Source: Pedobacter zeaxanthinifaciens
GTDB taxonomy: Bacteria; Bacteroidota; Bacteroidia; Sphingobacteriales; Sphingobacteriaceae
Length of the DNA: 64,000 nt
Direction of reading: 5' to 3'
Assembly: GCF_003313335.1 (NCBI RefSeq)
Contig: NZ_QMHP01000011.1
Span: 88,974 to 152,973 of the forward strand
Made by a program: the position numbers and the translations under genes. Under the pieces are notes generated by a model that worked only from the letters and a program-made list of their open reading frames with translations, made no database searches and had not been told where the DNA came from. Numbering within the stretch: the first letter of the stretch is position 1; each line of letters starts with the position of its first letter. Shown in pieces: positions 27,334 to 36,352 of this stretch.

Positions 27334-27900
27334 TTAAACGACTAAGAAAAGCATGGTGCCTAGTTTAGTTCTAAGTATCCGTAAGGCATTGTTAACCTGT
27401 TTTTTAACGGTTTGTTCTGACAGGTTAAGTTGTGCTGCAATTTGTTTATGACTTAGAGATTTTTTTCTACTCAACTCAAAAATTTCACGCATTTTGCTGG
27501 GCAGTTGCCCAATGCCTTTCTCAATCAGTGCAGCCAATTGTTTCTCTCTGATCCTATGGTCGGTAATGTTGTAATCGCTGTTTAAGAAACCTTGTAGCGA
27601 GTCAACATATTTATCCCTAACCTGCTTTTTTGAAATATGGTCAAGTATTTTATTCCTTATACTGCTATAAAGGTATGCCGCTAAGTTGGTATGGATTTGG
27701 ATATCACTACGTTTATTCCATAGTTGAGCAAATAGCTCATGAACAATATCCTGAGCTTCTTCTTTATCGTTTAGCTTTTGTAACGCATGAATAAAAAGTG
27801 GATGAAAATACCGATTGTAAATAACAGTATAGGCTGCGGTATCTTCACTCTTTAGCAATTCCAAAAGTTCTACGTCCGAAAACGAGCTATAGGATAACAT
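27334..27900 (-). CDS. FecI-like ECF RNA polymerase sigma-70 factor (Bacteroidetes family)
   Basis: I take the ATG at 27900 (188 residues); a TTG three codons upstream is possible. Region 2 is at about 10-80 (AYTVIYNRYFHPLFIHALQK, DIVHELFAQLWNKR) and region 4 at about 125-180 (LPSKMREIFELSRKKSLSHK, LNLSEQTVKKQVNNALRIL). These are typical of sigma factors that, with FecR proteins, switch on Sus-type loci. The gene is followed by fecR-type and susC-type genes and is expected to be released when the transporter binds ligand. Confidence 0.93.
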   Translation of the reverse strand: MLSYSSFSDVELLELLKSEDTAAYTVIYNRYFHPLFIHALQKLNDKEEAQDIVHELFAQLWNKRSDIQIHTNLAAYLYSSIRNKILDHISKKQVRDKYVDSLQGFLNSDYNITDHRIREKQLAALIEKGIGQLPSKMREIFELSRKKSLSHKQIAAQLNLSEQTVKKQVNNALRILRTKLGTMLFLVV

Positions 27901-28166
27901 GGTTAGCAATAAAAATTACGGACACCGAAGTATCCATGCCTTATAAGTAGTTAAATAGTTTTGAGCGTGGTTGTTAGCCAAAGTTAACATAAAAGTTGTA
28001 TTAAATCATCAAACTTTTAAAATGGATTGATGTTTGGTTGCTGGATTTTGAAGCCAGAAATTGTTAAAAAGTAACAAAAATGTTATATGTCATTTTCATT
28101 AATCATTTCTTAATCTTATTTTGCCTGAAAATGATGAATTCCATTTTTTGTTTATATACAAAAAAT

Positions 28167-28174
28167 TAAGTTTG
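28167..28174 (+). promoter_or_regulatory. Candidate -7 element (TAAGTTTG) for the histidine kinase gene
   Basis: TAAGTTTG matches TAnnTTTG and ends 26 bp before the ATG at 28201. A TTTG at 28147-28150 is 16 bp upstream, slightly closer than the usual -33 spacing. Confidence 0.45.
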
Positions 28175-28200
28175 CACCAATCTAATAAAGTAACCTCTAA

Positions 28201-30558
28201 ATGATTGTTCGACAAAAGCCTACAAAAATTAACTGGTTTGTTTTGAACCCCAAACTTACTGCATCATTTTTTTTCATTATTCTTATTGGCATCATCTGCT
28301 TAATAGGCTTACAACGATATGCCACCATAAAGGAAAGCCGCGAACGAGAGGCCATAGCAATGCTAGAAAGCGTAGAAATTAGGCTTGGGCAATTGTTAAA
28401 GGGGAGCCAAAATATCACCTTAACTTTAGCGCTTACGGTGGATAAGCAAGGAAATCCTCAAAATTTTGAGCAAATAGCTGCTGAAATATATCGAGGTAAT
28501 CCTTATCTGCAAGGTGTACAGTTAGCCCCAAATGGCATAATCAAATACATGTATCCTTTAAAAGGAAATGAGCGTGCCATTGGACTCAATGTGCTAAAAA
28601 CGGGCATACAAAATCAGCTAGCTGCTAAAAAAGCAGTAGCCAAACGTAGGATTTATTTTCAGGGGCCAGTTAATTTAGTACAAGGCGGACAAGGGGTTGT
28701 TGGAAGGCTTCCTATTTTTATCAACCAAAAACTTTGGGGATTTTCGGCAGTTGTCATTAAGCTTAACGAACTTTTAAAAGCTGCAGGTATCGATAATAGC
28801 AAGTATCCATATTATCGGTTCCAGTTTTCGAAAATTGATCCCCTAGATGGGAAAGAAGAATTTTTTTTAGAAGGTGCTGATCAAACACACAATACTTTTG
28901 AAACACGCAGATTTGAAGAAGGCGACTGGAAAATTTATTTGACCGATACCCGTAGCATTTATACGGATTATTCTTTAATCGCATTGCTGATATTTGGTGT
29001 CATCCTAAGTTTTTTGTCATCTTATTTGCTATTGCGTTTGTTGAACAAACAAGCTCAGCTTTACGCAACGCTGGCAAAACAAAGCGATATGCTGATTGAT
29101 GCCGAGAATAAGTATAAAACTATTTTTGATAATGCTGCCATCGGCATTGGTAGGGTAAATTCTATTACAGGCGAATTTTTAGAAACTAACGCTTTCCTGT
29201 GTAACCTTTTAGGCTATACCCGTGAAGAACTCAATAAAAAGAAAATAAAAACGCTGATCCATGAGGATGATTTGGCCGCTGATGCAAAAAATTTCAAGCG
29301 GCTTCGAAATGGCGAAATCAGGCAATTCTCATCGGTAAGGCGATATGTAAACAAAGATAAACAGCTCATTTGGGCAAATGCTATCGTTAGTCCGCTGTGG
29401 GAAGTAGGAGAAAGTCCGGATAACCACATCATCATCGTGGATGACATTACGCAGCAAATCATTTACGAAGAGCAGATCATCGCTTCACAAAAACATATCG
29501 AGGATTTAGTAAACTCTATTGAGGGAATTGTTTGGGAAGCTTCCGTAAATGAGCAGTTTACCAATACTTTTATCAGTAATAAGATAGTTGATATTTTAGG
29601 TTACACACCCGAAGAATGGGCGGCTAAGCCTGGTTTCTTCTTCGAAAAAATGTATCCAGAAGACAGGGAAAGGATAGCGGAATATCTGAAGCGTGAGCTT
29701 TTCAGGAAAATGCACCATGAGCATGAGTATCGAATGATTGCAAAAGACGGTTCTATCGTTTGGATTAGGGACAGCGTAAACATTGTGCCTAATTTGGAAT
29801 CGCCGCAAAAACTCCGGGGAATTATGATGGATATCACGGCCATTAAGCAAGCTGAAGATACCTTACATAAATCTTACGAGTTAGTGAACGAACAAAATAA
29901 GCGCCTGCTTAATTTCTCCTACATCGTTTCGCACAACCTGCGTTCGCATGCTAGTAACATTGACGGTATTAGCGCTTTAATTAGCAATGCTGAAACTGAC
30001 GAGGAACGAAATGAGATGATTAAGCTGTTGCGTAAAGTAGTGATTAATTTAAATGATACCTTATATAACCTAAATGCGATAGTAAATATTCAAACCAGCA
30101 TTAATTTAGTGAAGGAACCGCTAAACTTGTTAGAATATGTAAACAATGCCATACATACGCAGGAAGCACAAATATTAAGTAAAGGCGCAACCATCATCAA
30201 TACTGTAGCTAATGATATTTTTGTGTATTTCAATAAGGCTTATCTGGAAAGTATTTTGCTGAATTTAGTATCTAATGCTTTACGTTACAGTCATGCTTTG
30301 CGTACGCCAATAATCAAAATTGATTGCCAGCCAAACGGCACTGGTTATATTTTTAGTATTAGCGATAATGGAGTAGGTATTGACCTCGCCAAAAATGGAG
30401 AAAAATTATTTGGCTTGAATCAAACTTTCCATGGCAATAGTGATGCCCGTGGATTTGGACTATTCATCACCAAAAATCAAATAGAGGCCATGGGCGATAG
30501 CATTGAGGTGACCAGCGTACTTGGCGAGGGCACTACCTTCCGCATCATTTTTAATTAA
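28201..30558 (+). CDS. CHASE-PAS-PAS hybrid-free sensor histidine kinase
   Basis: This 785-residue membrane kinase has TM1 at about 16-37, an extracytoplasmic CHASE-type sensor at about 45-250 (EIYRGNPYLQGVQLAPNG; YPLKGNERAIGLN), and TM2 at about 257-280. Two PAS domains follow (about 305-425 and 435-560; LLGYTREEL and ILGYTPEEW mark them), then a HisKA-like dimerisation helix with phospho-acceptor His578 in YIVSHNLRSHASNI, and a HATPase domain with LVSNALRYSH, SDNGVGIDL and GFGLFITK. CHASE sensors bind small ligands in the periplasm. No response regulator is encoded nearby, so its partner is elsewhere. A short gap to the transporter gene downstream allows co-expression. Confidence 0.92.
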   Translation: MIVRQKPTKINWFVLNPKLTASFFFIILIGIICLIGLQRYATIKESREREAIAMLESVEIRLGQLLKGSQNITLTLALTVDKQGNPQNFEQIAAEIYRGNPYLQGVQLAPNGIIKYMYPLKGNERAIGLNVLKTGIQNQLAAKKAVAKRRIYFQGPVNLVQGGQGVVGRLPIFINQKLWGFSAVVIKLNELLKAAGIDNSKYPYYRFQFSKIDPLDGKEEFFLEGADQTHNTFETRRFEEGDWKIYLTDTRSIYTDYSLIALLIFGVILSFLSSYLLLRLLNKQAQLYATLAKQSDMLIDAENKYKTIFDNAAIGIGRVNSITGEFLETNAFLCNLLGYTREELNKKKIKTLIHEDDLAADAKNFKRLRNGEIRQFSSVRRYVNKDKQLIWANAIVSPLWEVGESPDNHIIIVDDITQQIIYEEQIIASQKHIEDLVNSIEGIVWEASVNEQFTNTFISNKIVDILGYTPEEWAAKPGFFFEKMYPEDRERIAEYLKRELFRKMHHEHEYRMIAKDGSIVWIRDSVNIVPNLESPQKLRGIMMDITAIKQAEDTLHKSYELVNEQNKRLLNFSYIVSHNLRSHASNIDGISALISNAETDEERNEMIKLLRKVVINLNDTLYNLNAIVNIQTSINLVKEPLNLLEYVNNAIHTQEAQILSKGATIINTVANDIFVYFNKAYLESILLNLVSNALRYSHALRTPIIKIDCQPNGTGYIFSISDNGVGIDLAKNGEKLFGLNQTFHGNSDARGFGLFITKNQIEAMGDSIEVTSVLGEGTTFRIIFN

Positions 30559-30635
30559 TTGTCACATTTAAAAGGCCAAGTTCTAGTGTAATTCCTCAAA
30601 AACCTTTTTAACTTGTGGCATCACAATCGTTAAAT

Positions 30636-31949
30636 ATGTCACAACATCAATTAGGTAATAAGGAATTATCAGTTTCTAACAGAATTAAAGCCATTATTGG
30701 TGGCTCCATCGGCAATTTGGTGGAGTGGTACGATTGGTATGCTTATGCTGCATTTGCCATCTATTTTTCAGCTTCGTTTTTTCCAAATGGCGATCAAACG
30801 GCACAGTTGCTCAATACTGCGGGTATTTTTGCTGTTGGTTTTTTAATGCGGCCTATTGGCGGTTGGCTTTTCGGTTCCATCGCCGATAAAATTGGTCGCA
30901 AGAAAGCAATGACATTGTCTGTATTGCTCATGTCGTTTGGCTCCTTGCTGATTGCTTTAACACCCACTTACCAAAGCATTGGTGTAGCCGCTCCACTTAT
31001 TCTGCTAATTGCTAGGTTATTGCAAGGACTTAGTGTTGGAGGCGAGTACGGTGTTTCTGCCACTTATTTAAGCGAAATGGCCACGCCTAATAGGAGAGGG
31101 TTTTATTCGAGCTTTCAGTACGTAACCCTTATTGGTGGCCAGCTTGCAGCACTCGGCATTCAGTTGATTTTACAAAAATTTATCCTCTCAGAAGCCGATT
31201 TGCATAGTTGGGGTTGGCGTATCCCATTTGTAATTGGCGCTGCTTTAGCCATTGTAGCCTTGTATTTACGCCGGAGCTTACACGAAACTGATGCCTTTCA
31301 ACAAAGCAAGCAGCCTGCTGATAATGAAACCCTAAAAAAGGAAGGCTCTTTGAAAGAATTGCTGCAACACCCCAAAGCATTGCTTGTAGTAGTGGGGCTA
31401 ACATTAGGAGGTACTTTGGCCTTCTATACTTATACCACCTACATGCAAAAATTTCTGGTGAATACCGTTCATTTAACCAAGCAGGAATCTACATTGATTT
31501 CCTTTGTTTCCCTTTTTATTTTTGCCTGTTTGCAACCTTTGTTTGGACTTTTATCCGATAAAATTGGCAGAAAACCTTTGTTGTTGGGTTTTGGCATTGC
31601 CGGAACCTTAGGCACAGTGCCTTTATTGCAGGGATTAAGCGGCGCCGAAAATATGTGGGAGGCATTTATGTACCTCATCGTGGCGCTAATTATCGTTTCG
31701 GGTTATACTTCAATTAATGCTGTTGTTAAAGCGGAGTTGTTTCCCACACATATCCGTGCTTTAGGCGTTGGATTGCCGTACGCAATTACCGTTGCAGTAT
31801 TTGGTGGTTCGGCTGAATATGTTGCGCTGTGGTTTAAGCAGCAGGGAGTGGAAGTTTACTATTATTGGTATATCACCGCATGTATCGCATTTTCTTTGGT
31901 TGTTTACATTTTTATGAGAGATACAAAGCGAAATTCAATGTTGGAATGA
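30636..31949 (+). CDS. MFS transporter, metabolite:H+ symporter (MHS) type
   Basis: The ATG at 30636 gives 437 residues; an upstream GTG at 30615 is possible. Twelve membrane segments are apparent. The MHS signature GNLVEWYDWYAYAAFAIYF opens the protein, and the MFS loop motifs GSIADKIGRKKAM (loop 2-3) and FGLLSDKIGRKPLL (loop 8-9) are both present, with GLSVGGEYGVSATYLSE in helix 4-5. Members move organic acids or osmolytes such as alpha-ketoglutarate, citrate or proline with protons. The substrate cannot be fixed here. It follows the histidine kinase by 77 bp on the same strand, so the kinase might sense the same class of compound (inference). Confidence 0.92.
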   Translation: MSQHQLGNKELSVSNRIKAIIGGSIGNLVEWYDWYAYAAFAIYFSASFFPNGDQTAQLLNTAGIFAVGFLMRPIGGWLFGSIADKIGRKKAMTLSVLLMSFGSLLIALTPTYQSIGVAAPLILLIARLLQGLSVGGEYGVSATYLSEMATPNRRGFYSSFQYVTLIGGQLAALGIQLILQKFILSEADLHSWGWRIPFVIGAALAIVALYLRRSLHETDAFQQSKQPADNETLKKEGSLKELLQHPKALLVVVGLTLGGTLAFYTYTTYMQKFLVNTVHLTKQESTLISFVSLFIFACLQPLFGLLSDKIGRKPLLLGFGIAGTLGTVPLLQGLSGAENMWEAFMYLIVALIIVSGYTSINAVVKAELFPTHIRALGVGLPYAITVAVFGGSAEYVALWFKQQGVEVYYYWYITACIAFSLVVYIFMRDTKRNSMLE

Positions 31950-31956
31950 GAGGGAA

Positions 31957-31979
31957 TAAAAAAAGCGGCCTCAGCCGCT
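31957..31979 (-). terminator. Terminator after the DUF4397 gene
   Basis: AGCGGC (31964-31969) and GCCGCT (31974-31979) pair around a 4-base loop; on the minus strand a run of T follows. It lies between two convergent genes and serves the minus-strand one. Confidence 0.8.
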
Positions 31980-31984
31980 CTTCA

Positions 31985-32662
31985 TTATTTTTGTACCACA
32001 ATGTGATATTTTGCTTTCGTAGTTGTCGAACTGTCGAACCAAATGGTATAAATTTTACCGGCTTGTAATTCCGAGCCTGCAATGGTAGTTACTTCTAACG
32101 AACCAGACATAGTTACATTTAAGTTCGTATTAGCGTCGATAGTTTGATATGCAGATGCCGTTCTAAATGCAAGTGCCGAAATCAAGTTGGTGCCAGTTGA
32201 AGTGGCTACGTTAATGGTGCTGCTTAACATTGGTGCTACGTTAATGAAACGTACTTTGGCTTTTCCGCTGGCAGTTGTGTTATCGTTAGCATAAGTGCTT
32301 ACCGCTAAACTACCATTCGCTTGTTTTACCAAGAACGCAGTTTGTGATGAATTAGCGCTGGCATCAACATTAGCCGAAGCCGTAACTGTTGCTGATCCGC
32401 TATTTTTGAAGGCAATCGTTTTACTTCCTGATGTGGTAGAAATATCAGTTAGTGCACTGCCGTATGCTACTGCTGATGTGTTTACTTTCAAGTCGTTAAT
32501 GTACACATCTTGTGCCGCCGAACCTTCCACGGTATTCACAAATGATACTTGAGTATTCATCATCATCTCATTATCATCATCTTTCTTACAAGAGGTTATT
32601 GATAATACCACGGCAGCTGCTACAGCCAAGCGGGTGGTTAAAAAGTTAGTGTTTATTTTCAT
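31985..32662 (-). CDS. DUF4397 domain lipoprotein
   Basis: This 225-residue protein has a lipobox leader ending LSITSCKKDDDNE (Cys25). The mature part has the DUF4397 pattern: VSFVNTVEGSAAQDVYIND, a middle VRFINVAPMLSSTINV-like strand that repeats the first, and LQAGKIYTIWFD near the end. These beta-sandwich domains occur in surface lipoproteins of Bacteroidota with no settled role. It is encoded alone, with its own terminator, and is divergent from the CHAT gene 225 bp away. Confidence 0.85.
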   Translation of the reverse strand: MKINTNFLTTRLAVAAAVVLSITSCKKDDDNEMMMNTQVSFVNTVEGSAAQDVYINDLKVNTSAVAYGSALTDISTTSGSKTIAFKNSGSATVTASANVDASANSSQTAFLVKQANGSLAVSTYANDNTTASGKAKVRFINVAPMLSSTINVATSTGTNLISALAFRTASAYQTIDANTNLNVTMSGSLEVTTIAGSELQAGKIYTIWFDSSTTTKAKYHIVVQK

Positions 32663-32887
32663 GACTCATTTTAGTTTAATGTGATTGAGCTAAGCCAAAA
32701 AAAATGCCGTTATCTAACTTTAATTGCTGTTTCAACGATTTTGGTAGGTAAAAACCGTATTTGCCGCAATCTTTTTAAGTATTTGTACTTGTAAAAATTT
32801 CAGCCTATTGTAACAAAAAAAGTACGCTGCGTTGGTTAATTTGAACGGAATTAAAAATCAGTTGCTCTTTTTTGTATTTTAGAAGCA

Positions 32888-35536
32888 ATGCGCCGTCAAT
32901 TATTCAAATTTGTAGTTCTAATTTTACTGCTTCACGGTGGCATCTTTACGTTTGCGCAAAGCGATAAGCGTTTTTCAATACTTGATACTTTAAAGGCACA
33001 TAATGATTTAACCAACTGGATTTATGAGCAGCTAGACCGAGCGAATAGCCAACCAAAAGCTGCTACTCAGTTGATCATTAAAGCGCAAAAGCAGGCTTGG
33101 AGAACGACTAAAAATGCAGATGAACATTTTGCTTGGCTTAATCTACTAAGTACTTTAGGTTATTATCAATTGTTGGATGGAAACATTCTAGGGTCAATAA
33201 ATTCATACGAAAATGCCCTGGTTTTCTTCCGTAAAAATCAAGTGCTCAGTTACAACATTGCGGAGTATGTGCTTAAACCCTTGAGTAACAATTATACCCG
33301 CTTGGGAGATTACGAACGGGCTTTATATCTTCAAAAACAAGGAATCGCATTTAGTACGGATAAAAATGAAATAGCAGCAATTTACGCCAACATGGGAATT
33401 TCTTACCGCTCCATGGGGCGTTTAACTGATGCCTATTCGGTGCTTAATAAAGGATTATCCTTAAAGCCAAACCCACAGGTAACTGTTATGCTGAAAAATA
33501 TTTTAGCCGAAGTGCTATATGATGATGAGAAGTTTGGGGAAGCTGCGGCTGTAATCAACGACAATATCAAACAACAAAAAGCGCTAAATGCCGAAACCGC
33601 TTATTGGCTAATGGGCGCTTACACTACCTCTGGAAATATTTATCAGAAATTGGATCAGTTTAAATTGGCCAATCAGCAGTACTTTAAAGCCTTACAATTG
33701 CTTAATCATTATTTTTTGCAAACCAGGGTAAGGGAGCGAGCTAATTTGTACACAAAAATTGCCAGCGTTTATGCCTCTCAATTGGAACTTCAAAAGGCTG
33801 GTATTTATGCTAAAAAAACTTTGTCTACCTTGGGTATTGTTGATGAAAATGGCCAAATTTTAAAGTCCCGTATTTACGGTGATAACATGTTGGTAGATGT
33901 TTTCTTGATGCTCTCTAAAACTCATTTGCAATCAAATGAACCCAATTTAGCTTTAAATTATATTGATTTAAGTTTGCTCACTGCCGATAAGATTAGGAAT
34001 GAATTTGCAGCCGATAAAACCAAGGAAAGGTTGCAGGGCGATTTGAAAAAAATTGTAGAGCAAGGGATTGATATTTGCTACAATTTGTATCAAAAAACTG
34101 GTGATGGCAGCTATTTGCATCATATTTTGGCACTTGCAGAACAAAGCAAAGCCAGAACTTTATTGGATCAAATCCAAGCCAACCAAAGGTTATTATCCAA
34201 AAATCTTAAGAAGGATAGTAATTTTCTTAAGAAACAACGCCTCGAACGAGAAATCAGTTATTTAGAAAAACAGCTTTTAGAGAAAGCAGATCCAACTTTA
34301 AGCAAGACCATCGATGATTTAAAGTTTGACCTGTCACTGGTGAATAAAACATTAGCTAAGCAACATCAATACTTGCCTACAACAGATACCGATATCGATT
34401 TAAAAAAGCTGCCGCCACATCGTTTTATTGAATATTTTATCGGTCAGCATAATACTTACATCGTCAACATCAATCAAAATCAAATAGTTGGCGTAATTAA
34501 AATTGCTAATGCAGAGAAAACTAAACTTGCCATAGGTAATTTTGTTCAAACCTATTTTCATCAGGGTCCGGCAGCGATGATGAATGATCCCGAAGGCTTT
34601 TTTACTGCTTCTCATCACATTTATCGCCTCATATTTGCACCGCTGAAAGTTAAAAATAAAGAGCAAATCACCATTATTCCAGATGGTGTATTAGGCTACC
34701 TCTCGTTTGATGGTCTAATTAGCAAGCCACATTTTTCTGATCATATTGCCAATTGGCCGTTTTTAATAAAAAGTAATTTGGTTGATTATGCTTTCTCGAT
34801 TAAAACCCTACAAGCTCAAAACCATACTCAAACCGGCGATGAATTTTCTGGATTGTTTTTAACGCATAGTAAAAGTGATAAAGCCGAGCTGAAATATATG
34901 GAAAAGGAGGCCAACTTAATTAGGGAGCAGGTAGCAGGTAAATTTCTGTTCGACGGAGAAGTGCAGTTAAAAGACTTTAATGAACTATTTGCTAAAAGTA
35001 AGGTGATGCACATTGGTACACATGCTTATCTTTCTGGAAGTAATAATGAACCTACCTTAGATTTTGGCAAAGAAAAGTTTTACTTATTTGAGTTGGCAAA
35101 TAAAACCAATGCACCTAACTTGATTGTATTGAGCGCCTGCCAAACTGCGGATGGTGTATTGGCCAATGGTGAAGGTATTATTAGTATGGCTAGGGGATTT
35201 AACGCAGTTGGTAGCGCAGCAACCATTGCAAGTTTATGGAATGTGAACGATGAAGCGGCAGCAACTATTACGGCTAGTTTTTATCGCTATCTAAAAAAGC
35301 ACAAAAATCCAGTTGTTGCATTGCAGCAGGCTAAGCTAAATTGGATGAAGAGCGAAAAAACCAGTAATTCGCTATTGTTGCCTTACTACTGGGATAGCCT
35401 AATTTACATCGGAAAAAATCAAGAAATAAACATCAGCGAACCAACAAATTGGAAAGCACTACTTATCGCAATTTTTGCATCGGCGGCGGTGGGGCTAGGC
35501 GCTTTCATTTACACCAAAAGAAAATCAATGAATTGA
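32888..35536 (+). CDS. TPR-CHAT protease with C-terminal membrane anchor
   Basis: This 882-residue protein has a signal peptide (1-23, ending GIFTFAQ). TPR repeats span about 60-420 (AIYANMGISYRSMGRLTDAY and ASVYASQLELQKAGIYAKKT show the spacing), followed by a coiled-coil-like segment at about 425-495. A CHAT (caspase-like) domain at about 530-845 carries the dyad His712 in MHIGTHAYLSG and Cys751 in VLSACQTADG, with the following GEGIISMARGF. One membrane helix at about 852-873 and a short basic tail (YTKRKSMN) finish it. The topology implies an exported, membrane-held protease facing the periplasm. CHAT proteases are activated by partner proteins and cut specific targets. The neighbour, convergent 14 bp away, is a TPR membrane protein related to the sigma-linked anti-sigma at 14.2 kb. 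Confidence 0.9.
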   Translation: MRRQLFKFVVLILLLHGGIFTFAQSDKRFSILDTLKAHNDLTNWIYEQLDRANSQPKAATQLIIKAQKQAWRTTKNADEHFAWLNLLSTLGYYQLLDGNILGSINSYENALVFFRKNQVLSYNIAEYVLKPLSNNYTRLGDYERALYLQKQGIAFSTDKNEIAAIYANMGISYRSMGRLTDAYSVLNKGLSLKPNPQVTVMLKNILAEVLYDDEKFGEAAAVINDNIKQQKALNAETAYWLMGAYTTSGNIYQKLDQFKLANQQYFKALQLLNHYFLQTRVRERANLYTKIASVYASQLELQKAGIYAKKTLSTLGIVDENGQILKSRIYGDNMLVDVFLMLSKTHLQSNEPNLALNYIDLSLLTADKIRNEFAADKTKERLQGDLKKIVEQGIDICYNLYQKTGDGSYLHHILALAEQSKARTLLDQIQANQRLLSKNLKKDSNFLKKQRLEREISYLEKQLLEKADPTLSKTIDDLKFDLSLVNKTLAKQHQYLPTTDTDIDLKKLPPHRFIEYFIGQHNTYIVNINQNQIVGVIKIANAEKTKLAIGNFVQTYFHQGPAAMMNDPEGFFTASHHIYRLIFAPLKVKNKEQITIIPDGVLGYLSFDGLISKPHFSDHIANWPFLIKSNLVDYAFSIKTLQAQNHTQTGDEFSGLFLTHSKSDKAELKYMEKEANLIREQVAGKFLFDGEVQLKDFNELFAKSKVMHIGTHAYLSGSNNEPTLDFGKEKFYLFELANKTNAPNLIVLSACQTADGVLANGEGIISMARGFNAVGSAATIASLWNVNDEAAATITASFYRYLKKHKNPVVALQQAKLNWMKSEKTSNSLLLPYYWDSLIYIGKNQEINISEPTNWKALLIAIFASAAVGLGAFIYTKRKSMN

Positions 35537-35549
35537 GGTAGTGAGTGGT

Positions 35550-36140
35550 TTAGCTGCTAACAAATGGTTTAATTTTGATTAGGAGCTGTTGTGCTTGTTT
35601 GTAGCATAAGCTTTGTTTATCGATTTTTGTTAGCCAAAGCTTACAGTCTTGATAGTTTTCTTCTTTTAAGTAGGTGATTGCCATCAAAAATGCAGTTTCT
35701 CCCTTCTGCTGATAATTCGCTTTTGAGAAAACCGAATTCAGTACGCACCTGCTTACATGAAAATAGCCATCTGAGGTCAGCATCTGGGCATACACCACCG
35801 CCAACTGCACATCATTTGGGTTCATTTTGTAATGTTGCGATACAATTTCTGTAGCTTCAATTTTTTGGCCATTGGTGTAATAATTGGCAGCCAGTATGAA
35901 ATCTTTTGATTTTCTGCTTTTAAGTACATTGACTATTTTTTCGGCATTAAGTCCATCATCGTAAAGGTTTGACTTCCAAAACTGCCAAGATATTGATGCA
36001 AGGCCGAAAACTAAAGCGGTTAACCCTATTTTGAAAAGGCCAACATTTTTAACTGCTCTTGTGCGCAAAACGCTCAAAAGACCATAACGTGTTGATGATT
36101 TTCCCTTAGGAATATCAGTGTTTAAAGAAAATACTTCCAT
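35550..36140 (-). CDS. Small membrane protein with TPR-like domain, homologous to the C-terminal half of the sigma-linked anti-sigma
   Basis: This 196-residue protein has a short cytoplasmic N-terminus (1-33), one membrane helix at about 34-52 (LFKIGLTALVFGLASISW) and an extracytoplasmic TPR-like helical part (about 65-190). By direct comparison it matches the protein at 14158-14919 from the membrane helix onward (QFWKSNLY against SPWKADLY; AFLMAITYLKEENYQDCKLW against AYAMAMSYLKENKKTDAKFW) but lacks that protein's ~95-residue anti-sigma-like N-terminus. It is convergent with the CHAT gene. I do not recognise a named family. A role as a CHAT partner or target is an inference from context. Confidence 0.65.
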   Translation of the reverse strand: MEVFSLNTDIPKGKSSTRYGLLSVLRTRAVKNVGLFKIGLTALVFGLASISWQFWKSNLYDDGLNAEKIVNVLKSRKSKDFILAANYYTNGQKIEATEIVSQHYKMNPNDVQLAVVYAQMLTSDGYFHVSRCVLNSVFSKANYQQKGETAFLMAITYLKEENYQDCKLWLTKIDKQSLCYKQAQQLLIKIKPFVSS

Positions 36141-36352
36141 AGGTGGTAGATGATGGATATATTCCCTAGTACAAAAATCGTAACAATTTTTTACGCTATC
36201 TACTAATTACCTAAAAGTAATTAAAAATTGAATAAATGGATTGTTTTTCAAAAAATACGTTGAAATAATTAATTATAAAGAGTGAATATATTTACACAGC
36301 CCGCGAAAAACTTTACTCAATAAACAACTAAAAAATTATAGGCACGTGTAAA

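Noticed and set aside
32888..35536. CHAT gene as part of a type III-E CRISPR (gRAMP/Craspase) system
   Set aside because: There is no gRAMP, no array and no other Cas gene nearby, and the protein has a signal peptide and a C-terminal membrane helix.
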